61,040 bases of DNA from Rhodoferax sp. (GTDB taxonomy: Bacteria > Pseudomonadota > Gammaproteobacteria > Burkholderiales > Burkholderiaceae_C): the NCBI RefSeq assembly GCF_025354435.1, contig NZ_JANXMU010000030.1, positions 1 to 61,040 on the forward strand, read 5' to 3'. Positions 8,871 to 17,728 of the stretch are shown here, piece after piece. The position numbers and the translations under genes are program-made. A model generated the notes under the pieces. That model made no database searches. It saw only the letters and a list, made by a program, of their open reading frames with translations, and had not been told where the DNA came from. The first letter of the stretch is position 1. Each line of letters starts with the position of its first letter.

Positions 8871-10027
8871 ACCGCTTTGCTTTGAGCGTGCTCATGGCCG
8901 CCCTGTGCGGCGGTGCGCAGGCGCAACTGGTCAGCGCCACCGACACCGCTACGGCCATTGCCAAGGCCACTGCGTCCGCCCCCTGGCTGGCCTGCAGCCG
9001 CCTGACCAACGACAACACCGCCCGCTTGGCCTGCTTTGACGAGCTGGCGAAACAGGAAACCACGCCAGCTGCCCCGGCCCCCGCCGCGCTGGCCACCGCC
9101 ACGGCGGCACTGCCGGTGGTGCCACCGCAGCCGGTGGCCGTGGCCCTGGCGATTGCCGCCGAGCAGGGCTGCAAGGACACCCGCTACTCGGAAACCTCGC
9201 GCTTTTGGGAGCTGGAAGAAGGCAGCGACTGCGGCACCTTTGGCATCCGTGGCTTCCACCCGATCAGCCTGTCGGTGGTGGGGCGCGACAGCGTCAACGA
9301 CCAGCCCAGCAGCCCCGCCGCAGGCCACACCGCCGCCACCTCCATCGACTACAAGCGCACCGAAACCCGCATCCAGGTGTCGGTGCGGACCAAGATCGCC
9401 CAGGGCATGCTGACCCAGGACGGCTCGGGCCTGAAGGATTCGCTGTGGTTTGGCTACACCCAGCAGTCGTACTGGCAGCTGTTCAGCCCCGACCTGTCGC
9501 GCCCCTTTCGCAGCACCGACCACGAGCCCGAAGTCATCTACGTCTACCCCAGCACCCTGGCCCTGCCCGGCGACTGGAAGCTGCGCTACACCGGCGCGGG
9601 CCTGGTACACCAGTCCAACGGCCAAAGCCTGCCCCTGTCGCGCAGCTGGAACCGCGTCTACCTGATGGCCGGGTTCGAGCAGACCGACCGCTGGCGTGTA
9701 CAGGCCCGCGTGTGGCAGCGCATCCACGAAAGCAACGGCAACGACGACAACCCCGGCATCAGCGACTACATCGGCCGCGGCGAGCTGGCCGTGGGCTGGA
9801 ACCTGAACAAAGACAACACCCTGGGCATGACGCTACGCAACGCCCTGCGCCAGGACGGCCGCGGCTCGGTCCGGCTGGAATGGCTGCGCACCCTGGCCGG
9901 TGACGGCGACCACAAAAACGCCCTGCGCCTGCACACCCAGCTGTTCAGCGGGTACGGCGACAGCCTGATCGACTACAACGTCCGCCGCACCGTGCTGAGC
10001 GTGGGGCTCAGCTTGGTGGACTTCTAG
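8867..10027 (+). CDS. pldA: outer membrane phospholipase A (OMPLA)
   Basis: A 386-residue outer-membrane beta-barrel phospholipase that hydrolyses acyl esters of phospholipids in the outer leaflet when the membrane is disturbed. A signal peptide (MNRFALSVLMAALCGGAQAQ) is followed by ~100 residues of Ala/Pro-rich extension, then the barrel. The active-site triad is present: H248 and S250 in VHQSNGQS, and N262 in SRSWNRVY. The C-terminus ends in Phe (LSLVDF), as expected for a BAM substrate. The start at 8867 overlaps the previous gene by ATGA. The N-terminal extension is longer than in the enterobacterial enzyme. Confidence 0.93.
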   Translation: MNRFALSVLMAALCGGAQAQLVSATDTATAIAKATASAPWLACSRLTNDNTARLACFDELAKQETTPAAPAPAALATATAALPVVPPQPVAVALAIAAEQGCKDTRYSETSRFWELEEGSDCGTFGIRGFHPISLSVVGRDSVNDQPSSPAAGHTAATSIDYKRTETRIQVSVRTKIAQGMLTQDGSGLKDSLWFGYTQQSYWQLFSPDLSRPFRSTDHEPEVIYVYPSTLALPGDWKLRYTGAGLVHQSNGQSLPLSRSWNRVYLMAGFEQTDRWRVQARVWQRIHESNGNDDNPGISDYIGRGELAVGWNLNKDNTLGMTLRNALRQDGRGSVRLEWLRTLAGDGDHKNALRLHTQLFSGYGDSLIDYNVRRTVLSVGLSLVDF

Positions 10028-10163
10028 GCATACCCCCAGGCTACACACTTCGTGTTTTCGCCCACCCCCTTGCAGGGGGCAACAGCAGCAGCCTGGCGGA
10101 GCCAGCTCCGCGCTGTTCTGAAGAGGGCTTTGCTGCGCTTGCCTTGGGGGGTGGGTGGGCCCG
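10028..10163. repeat. intergenic repeat region holding a 52-bp dispersed repeat (copy A)
   Basis: Positions 10066-10117 carry a 52-bp block beginning CCCCTTGCAGGGGGCAACAG and ending CCGCGCTGTT. The block recurs in inverted orientation at 20210-20261 with about five mismatches. CCCCAGGCT lies upstream in both places, so the repeat is longer but more diverged on that side. It lies between the convergent pldA and Lrp genes and may act as a terminator through its CCCCTTGCAGGGG stem. Confidence 0.75.
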
Positions 10164-10631
10164 TCACCCCAAGTGCCCCAGCGGCAACACGCCGCTTCCC
10201 TTCACCTCGCCCAGTGAAAAGCTGGTGTGCAAATCCTTCACGTTCGGCAGGTTCATCAGCACCTGGCGGGCAAACTGGCTGAAGGTGTTGAGGTCGCGCG
10301 ACACCACCTGCAACTCAAAGGTGCCGGTGCCGCTGATGTAGTGGCAGGACACCACCTCGGGGATCAGGCGGATCGCATCCTCCAGGCCTTGCAGGGCGGG
10401 GCCACTGTTTTGCACCGCGTCGATGCGCACAAAGGCCAGCACATCCAGGCCGATCTTGTGCCGGTCGATCTCGGCCCGGTAGCCCCGTATGTAGCCCGCC
10501 TCTTCCAGCGCCCGCACGCGCCGCCAGCAGGGCGCGGCGGACAGTCCGACGCGCTGGGCCAACTCGGCATTGGTCAGGCGGGCGTTGGCCTGCAGGGCGT
10601 CGAGTATCAAAAGGTCAAATTTATCGAGCAT
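10164..10631 (-). CDS. Lrp/AsnC-family transcriptional regulator
   Basis: A 155-residue regulator of the leucine-responsive family. The N-terminal winged helix (residues ~5-50, FDLLILDALQANARLTNAEL then AQRVGLSAAPCWRRVRALEE) is followed by an RAM/Lrp ligand-binding domain (VLAFVRIDAV...VSCHYISGTGTFELQVVSRD). It is divergently transcribed from the indolepyruvate oxidoreductase gene, 125 bp away. In this family such an arrangement usually means direct control of the neighbour, here amino-acid (aromatic or branched-chain) breakdown. The start at 10631 gives the normal family length. The short upstream extension of the frame is not homologous and was dropped. Confidence 0.92.
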   Translation of the reverse strand: MLDKFDLLILDALQANARLTNAELAQRVGLSAAPCWRRVRALEEAGYIRGYRAEIDRHKIGLDVLAFVRIDAVQNSGPALQGLEDAIRLIPEVVSCHYISGTGTFELQVVSRDLNTFSQFARQVLMNLPNVKDLHTSFSLGEVKGSGVLPLGHLG

Positions 10632-10756
10632 GGTGGTTTTTAAGCAAGGTTCTTTCGCATAGTAGGCGAATGCGGGCAAAGAACGCAAAGACTTTTCAGG
10701 GGTACAGGCATACACTTTTCCGACAAGCGCAGCCCACTGCGCAGGAGACAGACACG

Positions 10757-13700
10757 ATGAATGCACCTCTACCTGAAGCGCTGCGCAAGGCCCTGGAAGC
10801 CGCTTCGCTGGACGACAAATACAGCCTGGACTATGGCCCGGCCTTCATGAGCGGGGTGCAGGCCCTGGTCAAGCTGCCGATGCTGCAGCGCCAGCGCGAT
10901 GCACGGCAGGGGCGCAACACGGCAGGCTTTATCAGCGGCTACCGGGGTTCGCCGCTGGGCACCTACGACCAGGCGCTGTGGAAGGCCGGAAAGTACCTGA
11001 AGGCGCAGCACATCGTGTTCCAACCGGGCGTGAACGAGGAACTGGCCGCCACGGCGGTATGGGGCACGCAGCAGCTGGGCTTTTCGCCACCGGGCACCAA
11101 CAAGTTTGATGGCGTGTTTGGCATCTGGTACGGCAAGGGGCCGGGGGTGGACCGCTGCTCCGACGTGTTCAAGCACGCCAACATGGCGGGCACGACCGAG
11201 TTTGGCGGCGTGATTGCGGTGGCGGGCGACGACCACATCAGCAAAAGCTCCACCGCCGCGCACCAGAGCGATCACATCTTCAAGGCCTGCGGGCTGCCGG
11301 TGTTCTTTCCGGCCAATGTGCAAGAGATTCTGGACCTGGGCCTGCACGCCTTTGCCATGAGCCGCTTCTCGGGCGTGTGGGCAGGCATGAAGACCATCCA
11401 GGAAATCGTCGAATCCAGCGCCACGGTGATGGTGGACCCGGAGCGGGTCGTGATCAAAATTCCCACCGACTTTCAGATGCCACCCGGTGGCCTGCACATC
11501 CGCTGGCCCGACCACGCGCTGGAGCAAGAGGCGCGGCTGATGCACTACAAGTGGTATGCCGCGCTGGCCTACATCCGCGCGAACCGGCTGAACTACAACG
11601 CCATCGAAGGGCCGAATGACCGCTTTGGCGTGATCGCCAGCGGCAAGGCCTACAACGACACCCGCCAGGCGCTGCTGGACCTGGGGCTGGACGACGCTAC
11701 CTGCCGCCGCATCGGCCTGCGCCTGCACAAGGTGGGTGTGGTCTGGCCGCTGGAGGCGCAGCTCACCCGCGACTTTGCCACCGGCCTGCAAGAGATTCTG
11801 GTGGTGGAAGAAAAGCGCCAGGTCATCGAATACCAGCTGAAAGAAGAACTCTACAACTGGCGCGCCGACGTGCGGCCCAATGTACTGGGCAAGTTCAACG
11901 AGCCCGAGGGCGACCTGAGCGGCGGAGAATGGTCCATGGCCAACCCCACGGCCAACACCTTACTGCGCGCCAATGCCGACCTGTCGCCCGCGCTGGTGGC
12001 ACGGGCCATCGCCCAGCGCCTGCACAAGCTGGGCATGCCGGACGACGTGGCCGCCCGCATCGACGCGCACATCGCCCTACTGGATGCCACCGACCGCGCC
12101 ATGGTGCTGCTGGATGCCAGCCCGGCGCAGGCGCGCCCGCCATGGTTTTGCAGCGGCTGCCCGCACAACACCAGCACCGTGGTGCCCGAGGGTTCGCGCG
12201 CCATGGGCGGCATTGGCTGCCACTTCATGGCCACCTGGATGGACCGCAGCACGGTGGGCTTTACCCAGATGGGCGGCGAGGGCGTGCCCTGGGTGGGTCA
12301 GCAGCCTTTCACCACCGACCAGCACATCTTTGCCAACCTGGGCGACGGCACCTACTTCCACAGCGGCCTGCTGGCCATCCGCCAGGCGATTGCGGCAGGG
12401 GTCAACATCACCTACAAGATTTTGTACAACGACGCGGTGGCCATGACCGGCGGCCAGCAGATCGGCGAACGGCCTGAAGGGCACTCGGTAGTGCAGATAG
12501 CCCAATCGGTACGGGCGGAAGGCGCTATCAAAACCGTAGTAGTGACGGACGAACCGGAAAAATACGCGGGTGTGGCGCTGCCGGACGGCGTGGAGGTCAA
12601 GCACCGCGACCTGCTGGACGAGATCCAGCGCGAGTTCCGCCAGATCAAAGGCACCACCATCCTCATCTACGACCAGACCTGCGCCACCGAAAAGCGCCGC
12701 CGCCGCAAGCGCGGCACGGCGGTGGACCCGGCCACGAGGATGGTGATCAACCCGCTGGTCTGCGAAGGTTGCGGCGACTGCGGCGTGCAAAGCAACTGCC
12801 TGAGCGTGGAGCCGCTGGAAACGCCGTTGGGCCGCAAGCGCCAGATCAACCAGTCCAGCTGCAACAAGGACATGTCCTGCGTCAAAGGCTTTTGCCCCAG
12901 CTTTGTGACCGTGCAGGGCGGGCAACTGCGCAAGAAAAAGCCTGCGCAAGCACTGTCGCCCTTCACCGGCAGCCCGCTGCCCGAACCCACGCTGCCCAGC
13001 ACCGCCAGCGTATGGGGCATCGTGGTGGCGGGCGTGGGCGGCACCGGGGTGATCACCCTGGGCCAGCTGCTGGGCGTGGCCGCGCACCTGGAAGGCAAGG
13101 GCATCGTCACGCAAGACGCGGCAGGCCTGGCACAAAAGGGCGGGGCCACCTGGAGCCACGTGCTGCTGGCCGACACGCAGGACGCGATCCGCACCACCCG
13201 GGTGGGCGCGGGCGCGGCGGATTTGGTGCTGGGCTGCGACCCGGTGGTGGCCGCGGGCAAGGAAACCCTGGTGCGCATGCGCCCGGGCCGCACCCACGTG
13301 GCCTTGAACACCCACACCGCGCCCACCGCGGCCTTTGTGCACAACGCCGACTGGCAGAACCCCACGGCGGCCTGCACCGCCGAGATCGTGCGCGCGGCGG
13401 GCCTGGACGGCATCGCCAGCTTCGATGCCGATGCGGCCGCCAACCGCCTGATGGGCGACAGCCTGTACGCCAATCCCATGCTGCTGGGCTACGCCTGGCA
13501 AAAAGGCTGGGTGCCGCTGCGGCTGGATTCGCTGCTGCGCGCCATCGAACTCAACAATATGGCGGTAGAGGCCAACAAGACCGCCTTCGCCTGGGGCCGC
13601 CGCGCGGCGGTGGATCCGGCCAGCGTGGCCACGCCGCCACAGGCCATCCAGTGGCATGCCCGCGAGTCGCTGGATGCCATGCTGCAGCGCCGCGTGGCGT

Positions 13701-14302
13701 TTTTGACCGGCTACCAGAACGCCGCCTACGCCGCCACCTACAGCGCCTTTGTGGCCCAGGTGCGCCAGGCCGAGCAGCCGCTAGATGCCCACCTGCCGCT
13801 GACCGAGGCCGTGGCCCGTTACTTGTTCAAGCTGATGGCTTACAAAGACGAGTACGAGGTGGCACGGCTGCAGACCGACCCGGCGTTTCTGGCCGACATC
13901 CAGGCCCAGTTCGAAGGCGACTACCAACTGCACTACCACCTGGCCCCGCCGCTGCTGGCCAAAAAAAACGCCCAGGGCGAGCTGCAAAAGCAAAAATTTG
14001 GCCCCGGCGTGCGCTGGGCCTTCCAGCTGCTGGCCCGGCTCAAAGGCCTGCGCGGTACGCCGCTTGACCCGTTTGGCTACCAGGCCGAGCGGCGCACCGA
14101 GCGGGCGCTGATGGCGCAGTACCAGGACAGCATCGCGCAACTGCTGCCACGGCTCACGGCGGCCAACCACGCGGCGGCCGTCGATGTGGCCCGTATTCCG
14201 GAGCAGATTCGCGGCTACGGCCACGTCAAAGCACGGCACCTGGCGGCAGCGCGCCTGCAGTGGGCCGAAGCCTTGGCGGCTTTTGAAATCAGCACAAAAT
14301 AG
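10757..14302 (+). CDS. fused indolepyruvate:ferredoxin oxidoreductase
   Basis: A single 1181-residue chain combining the alpha and beta activities of indolepyruvate ferredoxin oxidoreductase. It decarboxylates aryl or branched 2-oxo acids to acyl-CoA with electron transfer to ferredoxin, downstream of amino-acid transamination. An N-terminal pyrimidine-binding domain is followed by a thiamine-diphosphate domain (GGIGCHFMATW, NLGDGTYFHSGL around residues 485-550). Then come Cys motifs for Fe-S clusters (CEGCGDCG near 668 and CNKDMSCVKGFCP near 700), the gamma domain (VVAGVGGTGVITLGQLLG near 755) and a C-terminal domain usual in this long proteobacterial form. The start at 10757 has AGGAGA upstream. 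Regulation by the divergent Lrp protein is likely. Confidence 0.93.
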   Translation: MNAPLPEALRKALEAASLDDKYSLDYGPAFMSGVQALVKLPMLQRQRDARQGRNTAGFISGYRGSPLGTYDQALWKAGKYLKAQHIVFQPGVNEELAATAVWGTQQLGFSPPGTNKFDGVFGIWYGKGPGVDRCSDVFKHANMAGTTEFGGVIAVAGDDHISKSSTAAHQSDHIFKACGLPVFFPANVQEILDLGLHAFAMSRFSGVWAGMKTIQEIVESSATVMVDPERVVIKIPTDFQMPPGGLHIRWPDHALEQEARLMHYKWYAALAYIRANRLNYNAIEGPNDRFGVIASGKAYNDTRQALLDLGLDDATCRRIGLRLHKVGVVWPLEAQLTRDFATGLQEILVVEEKRQVIEYQLKEELYNWRADVRPNVLGKFNEPEGDLSGGEWSMANPTANTLLRANADLSPALVARAIAQRLHKLGMPDDVAARIDAHIALLDATDRAMVLLDASPAQARPPWFCSGCPHNTSTVVPEGSRAMGGIGCHFMATWMDRSTVGFTQMGGEGVPWVGQQPFTTDQHIFANLGDGTYFHSGLLAIRQAIAAGVNITYKILYNDAVAMTGGQQIGERPEGHSVVQIAQSVRAEGAIKTVVVTDEPEKYAGVALPDGVEVKHRDLLDEIQREFRQIKGTTILIYDQTCATEKRRRRKRGTAVDPATRMVINPLVCEGCGDCGVQSNCLSVEPLETPLGRKRQINQSSCNKDMSCVKGFCPSFVTVQGGQLRKKKPAQALSPFTGSPLPEPTLPSTASVWGIVVAGVGGTGVITLGQLLGVAAHLEGKGIVTQDAAGLAQKGGATWSHVLLADTQDAIRTTRVGAGAADLVLGCDPVVAAGKETLVRMRPGRTHVALNTHTAPTAAFVHNADWQNPTAACTAEIVRAAGLDGIASFDADAAANRLMGDSLYANPMLLGYAWQKGWVPLRLDSLLRAIELNNMAVEANKTAFAWGRRAAVDPASVATPPQAIQWHARESLDAMLQRRVAFLTGYQNAAYAATYSAFVAQVRQAEQPLDAHLPLTEAVARYLFKLMAYKDEYEVARLQTDPAFLADIQAQFEGDYQLHYHLAPPLLAKKNAQGELQKQKFGPGVRWAFQLLARLKGLRGTPLDPFGYQAERRTERALMAQYQDSIAQLLPRLTAANHAAAVDVARIPEQIRGYGHVKARHLAAARLQWAEALAAFEISTK

Positions 14303-14351
14303 GCCTCTAACGCTTATTTAACCTGCACTGGTAGCTATTTAAATAATAGCA
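14301..14351. repeat. two-hairpin miniature repeat, copy 4
   Basis: Reverse orientation: TAGGCCTCTAACGC, a degenerate stem, then GTAGCTATTTAAATAATAGC. The stop codon of the oxidoreductase gene (TAG) is read directly at the element's edge. Confidence 0.75.
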
Positions 14352-14497
14352 ACCCTGCGGTGCTGAGCCTATGGCAAGCACCGATTCCGGGTGGCCAACA
14401 CGGCGGCATACAATTGGTTCTACCCTAGCCCAGTCGCATGGCACCTGTTGTGCTGTGTCTGCGGGTTTATTTTTGCCATTTGTCGTTGGAGCCTTCT

Positions 14498-14833
14498 GTG
14501 TTCATTTCTTCTGCTTTTGCCCAAACCGCCCCCGCTGCTGCTGCCACCGGTGGCGACATGATGTCGTCCCTGACGGGCATGCTACCCCTGGTTTTGATGT
14601 TCGTGGTGCTGTACTTCGTGATGATCCGCCCCCAGATGAAGAAGCAAAAAGAGCACCGCACCATGCTGGAAGCGCTGGCCAAGGGCGATGAAGTCGCCAC
14701 CGCAGGCGGCCTGATCGGCAAGGTCACCAAGATGGGCGACGGCTTTTTGAGCCTGGAAATCGCCAACGGCGTGGAAGTGCAACTCCAGCGCAGCGCCGTA
14801 GTCCAAGTCATGCCCAAAGGCACTGTCAAGTAG
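14498..14833 (+). CDS. yajC: Sec translocon accessory subunit YajC
   Basis: A 111-residue membrane protein that joins SecD-SecF in the accessory complex of the Sec translocon. One transmembrane helix (MLPLVLMFVVLYFVMIRPQ, residues ~28-46) is followed by the conserved QMKKQKEHRTML region and a small beta domain (GDEVATAGGLIGKV...VEVQLQRSAVVQV). GTG at 14498 is taken as the start because GGAG sits nine bases before it. The frame opens further upstream at 14438, but that extension does not resemble YajC. First gene of yajC-secD-secF. Confidence 0.93.
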   Translation: MFISSAFAQTAPAAAATGGDMMSSLTGMLPLVLMFVVLYFVMIRPQMKKQKEHRTMLEALAKGDEVATAGGLIGKVTKMGDGFLSLEIANGVEVQLQRSAVVQVMPKGTVK

Positions 14834-14864
14834 TTTCATCTCAAGTTAGGACCTAAGCGCGACC

Positions 14865-16745
14865 ATGAATCGATACCCGGTATGGAAGTACGTGATCCTC
14901 CTGGTCGCGCTACTGGTGGGGGCCATTTACACCCTGCCCAATTTCTTTGGTGAATCCCCAGCGGTGCAGGTGTCAAGCGCCCGCGCGTCGGTGAAGATCG
15001 ACGCCACCACCCTGGCCACAGTGCAAGACGCACTCAAGGCCGCCAACCTCACACCCGACCTGATCGGCATCGAAGGCACTTCGGTCAAGGCCCGCTTTGG
15101 CAACACCGACGACCAGCTCAAGGCCAAAGACGTGGTGCAAAAGGCCCTGGTGCCCGATGCCAACGACGCCAGCTACGTGGTGGCGCTGAACCTGCTGTCG
15201 CGTTCGCCATCCTGGCTGACCGCCTTGCACGCCTTCCCCATGTACCTGGGGCTGGACTTGCGCGGTGGCGTGCACTTCATGCTGCAAGTGGACATGCAGG
15301 CCGCGCTGACCAAAAAGGCCGAATCCCTGGCGGGTGACCTGCGCACCAGTCTGCGCGACAAGAACGTGCGCCACAGCGGCATCGCCCGCAACGGCCAGGC
15401 CATCGAAGTGCGCTTTCGCGACAGCGACACCCTGGCAGCAGGCAAAGCCGTGGTGCAAGACCAGTTCCCCGACCTCATCACCACCGACGCGCCCGACGGC
15501 ACCGAGTACAAGCTGACCGCCACCATCCGCCCCGAGGCAGCACGCCGCGTGCAAGACCAGGCGCTGAAGCAAAACATCACTACCCTGCACAACCGGATCA
15601 ACGAACTCGGCGTGTCCGAGCCAGTGATCCAGCAGCAGGGTCTGGACCGCATCGTGGTGCAACTGCCCGGCGTGCAAGATACCGCCAAGGCCAAGGACAT
15701 TCTGGGCCGCACCGCCACTTTGGAAGTGCGCCTGGTGGATGAAAGCACCGAAGCCGGTGCCGCCGCAGCGGGCGCCGGTGCCGTACCGTTTGGCGACGAA
15801 CGCTACCTGGAACGCAGCGGCCAGCCGGTCATTGTGAAAAAGCAGGTCATCCTGACCGGCGAAAACCTCACCGATGCCCAGCCCGGCTTTGACAGCCAAA
15901 CCCAGGAGCCCACCGTCAACCTGACGCTGGATGCCAAGGGTTCGCGCATCTTCAAGGACGTGACGCGTGAGAACATCGGCAAGCGCATGGCCATCATCCT
16001 GTTTGAAAAAGGCAAGGGCGAAGTGGTGACGGCACCGGTGATCCGCTCTGAAATCGGCGGGGGCCGGGTGCAGATCTCGGGCCGCATGACGACCCAGGAA
16101 GCCAACGACACTTCGTTGCTGCTGCGTGCCGGTTCGCTGGCTGCGCCGATGGAAATCATCGAAGAACGCACCATTGGCCCAAGCCTGGGTGCCGAGAACA
16201 TCTCCAAGGGCTTCCACAGCGTGCTGTGGGGCTTCTTGGCCGTGGCCGCCTTCATGTGCTGTTACTACATGCTGTTTGGCGTGTTCTCCAGCATTGCGCT
16301 GGCGTTCAATTTGCTGCTGCTGGTGGCTGTGCTGTCCATGCTGCAAGCCACGTTGACGCTGCCGGGTATGGCCGCCATGGCCCTGGTACTGGGTATGGCG
16401 ATTGACTCCAACGTGCTGATCAACGAGCGCGTGCGCGAAGAGTTGCGCGCCGGGGCTTCGCCACAGGCGGCCATCCATGCCGGTTTCGACCGCGCCTGGG
16501 CCACGATTCTGGACTCCAACATCACCAGTGCCATCGTCGGCATCGCTTTGTTGGCTTTTGGCTCGGGCCCTGTCCGCGGATTTGCCGTGGTGCACGTTCT
16601 GGGTATTACAACCAGTATTTTTTCGAGCGTGTTCTTCTCGCGCGGCCTGGTCAATCTTTGGTACGGCCGCACCAAGAAGCTCAAAACCGTGTCCATCGGC
16701 ACCGTGTGGCGGCCCGATGCGGCAGCCGAAACCCAAGTCAAGTAA
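14865..16745 (+). CDS. secD: protein translocase subunit SecD
   Basis: A 626-residue RND-like subunit that uses the proton gradient to complete protein export across the inner membrane. The N-terminal TM helix (YVILLVALLVGAIYTLPNFF) leads into a large periplasmic region containing YLGLDLRGGVHFMLQVDM (residues ~126-143) and the P1/P4 domains (HNRINELGVSEPVIQQQG). The C-terminal five-helix bundle carries MAIDSNVLINERVREELRAG. Length is typical for Burkholderiales. It lies 31 bp after yajC and 12 bp before secF, so the three are one operon. Confidence 0.97.
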   Translation: MNRYPVWKYVILLVALLVGAIYTLPNFFGESPAVQVSSARASVKIDATTLATVQDALKAANLTPDLIGIEGTSVKARFGNTDDQLKAKDVVQKALVPDANDASYVVALNLLSRSPSWLTALHAFPMYLGLDLRGGVHFMLQVDMQAALTKKAESLAGDLRTSLRDKNVRHSGIARNGQAIEVRFRDSDTLAAGKAVVQDQFPDLITTDAPDGTEYKLTATIRPEAARRVQDQALKQNITTLHNRINELGVSEPVIQQQGLDRIVVQLPGVQDTAKAKDILGRTATLEVRLVDESTEAGAAAAGAGAVPFGDERYLERSGQPVIVKKQVILTGENLTDAQPGFDSQTQEPTVNLTLDAKGSRIFKDVTRENIGKRMAIILFEKGKGEVVTAPVIRSEIGGGRVQISGRMTTQEANDTSLLLRAGSLAAPMEIIEERTIGPSLGAENISKGFHSVLWGFLAVAAFMCCYYMLFGVFSSIALAFNLLLLVAVLSMLQATLTLPGMAAMALVLGMAIDSNVLINERVREELRAGASPQAAIHAGFDRAWATILDSNITSAIVGIALLAFGSGPVRGFAVVHVLGITTSIFSSVFFSRGLVNLWYGRTKKLKTVSIGTVWRPDAAAETQVK

Positions 16746-16757
16746 GGACGCGCCAGC

Positions 16758-17714
16758 ATGGAGTTTTTCAAGATCCACCGCGACATTCCGTTCATGCGGA
16801 ATGCCCTGGTGTTCAACATTGTTTCGTTTGTTACCTTTCTGGCCGCCGTGTTCTTTTTGTTCTCGCGCGGGCTGCATCTGTCGGTGGAATTCACTGGCGG
16901 CACCCTGATGGAGGTGAGCTATTCGCAGCCCGCCGACCTGACCCGTGTGCGCACGCTGGTGGCGGGCCTGGGCCTGCAGGATGTGCAGGTGCAAAACTTT
17001 GGCACGTCGCAAGATGTGCTGATCCGCATGCCAGTGCAAAAAGGCGTGTCCTCGGCCCAGCAGAGCGACCAGGTGCTGGCTGCGCTGAAGACCCAGGACG
17101 CGTCAGTGGTGCTCAAGCGCACCGAGTTTGTGGGTCCGCAGGTAGGCGACGAGCTCGCGGTGGACGGCCTGAAGGCGCTGGCCTTTGTGGTGGCGGGCAT
17201 CATGCTGTACTTGGCTATCCGCTTCGAATGGAAGTTTGCGGTGGCGGCCATCATCGCCAATTTGCACGACGTGGTCATCATCCTGGGCTTTTTTGCCTTC
17301 TTCCAGTGGGAGTTTTCGCTGCCAGTGCTGGCGGCGGTGCTGGCGGTGCTGGGCTATTCGGTGAACGAGTCGGTGGTGATCTTTGACCGGATCCGTGAAA
17401 ACTTCCGCCGCTATCGCAAAATGAACTCGATGCAGGTGATTGACAACGCCATCACCTCGACCATCAGCCGCACTATCATTACCCATGGCTCTACCCAGAT
17501 CATGGTTCTGTCGATGCTGGTGTTCGGTGGCCCCACCTTGCATTACTTTGCATTGGCGCTCACTATCGGCATCTGCTTCGGCATTTACTCGTCGGTCTTT
17601 GTGGCCGCAGCGATTGCCATGTGGCTGGGTATCCAGCGCGAAGATTTGGTCAAAGCCTCCAGCAACAAGAAAGACGAAGACCCCAACGACCCCAACGCAG
17701 GCGCGACCGTCTGA
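16758..17714 (+). CDS. secF: protein translocase subunit SecF
   Basis: A 318-residue partner of SecD. TM1 (NIVSFVTFLAAVFFLFSRGL) is followed by VEFTGGTLMEVSY, a periplasmic domain, and the conserved VGDELAVDGLKALAFVVAGI and NESVVIFDRIRENFRRYRK segments. The C-terminus is short, hydrophilic and acidic (KKDEDPNDPN). GGACGCGCCAGC before the ATG is a weak Shine-Dalgarno; coupling to secD is likely. Confidence 0.97.
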   Translation: MEFFKIHRDIPFMRNALVFNIVSFVTFLAAVFFLFSRGLHLSVEFTGGTLMEVSYSQPADLTRVRTLVAGLGLQDVQVQNFGTSQDVLIRMPVQKGVSSAQQSDQVLAALKTQDASVVLKRTEFVGPQVGDELAVDGLKALAFVVAGIMLYLAIRFEWKFAVAAIIANLHDVVIILGFFAFFQWEFSLPVLAAVLAVLGYSVNESVVIFDRIRENFRRYRKMNSMQVIDNAITSTISRTIITHGSTQIMVLSMLVFGGPTLHYFALALTIGICFGIYSSVFVAAAIAMWLGIQREDLVKASSNKKDEDPNDPNAGATV

Positions 17715-17728
17715 CCTGCGCCTGAAAC

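Noticed and set aside
12481-12545. Possible repeat copy in the oxidoreductase gene (GGCGCTATC...GTAGTAG)
   Set aside because: The block order and stems are not met, and the residues agree with the protein family.
12077-13657. 526-codon antisense frame within the indolepyruvate oxidoreductase gene
   Set aside because: Antisense shadow of a strongly conserved gene; no motifs of its own.
14973-17039. Long antisense frame opposite secD-secF
   Set aside because: His/Gln-rich antisense shadow of the secD and secF genes.
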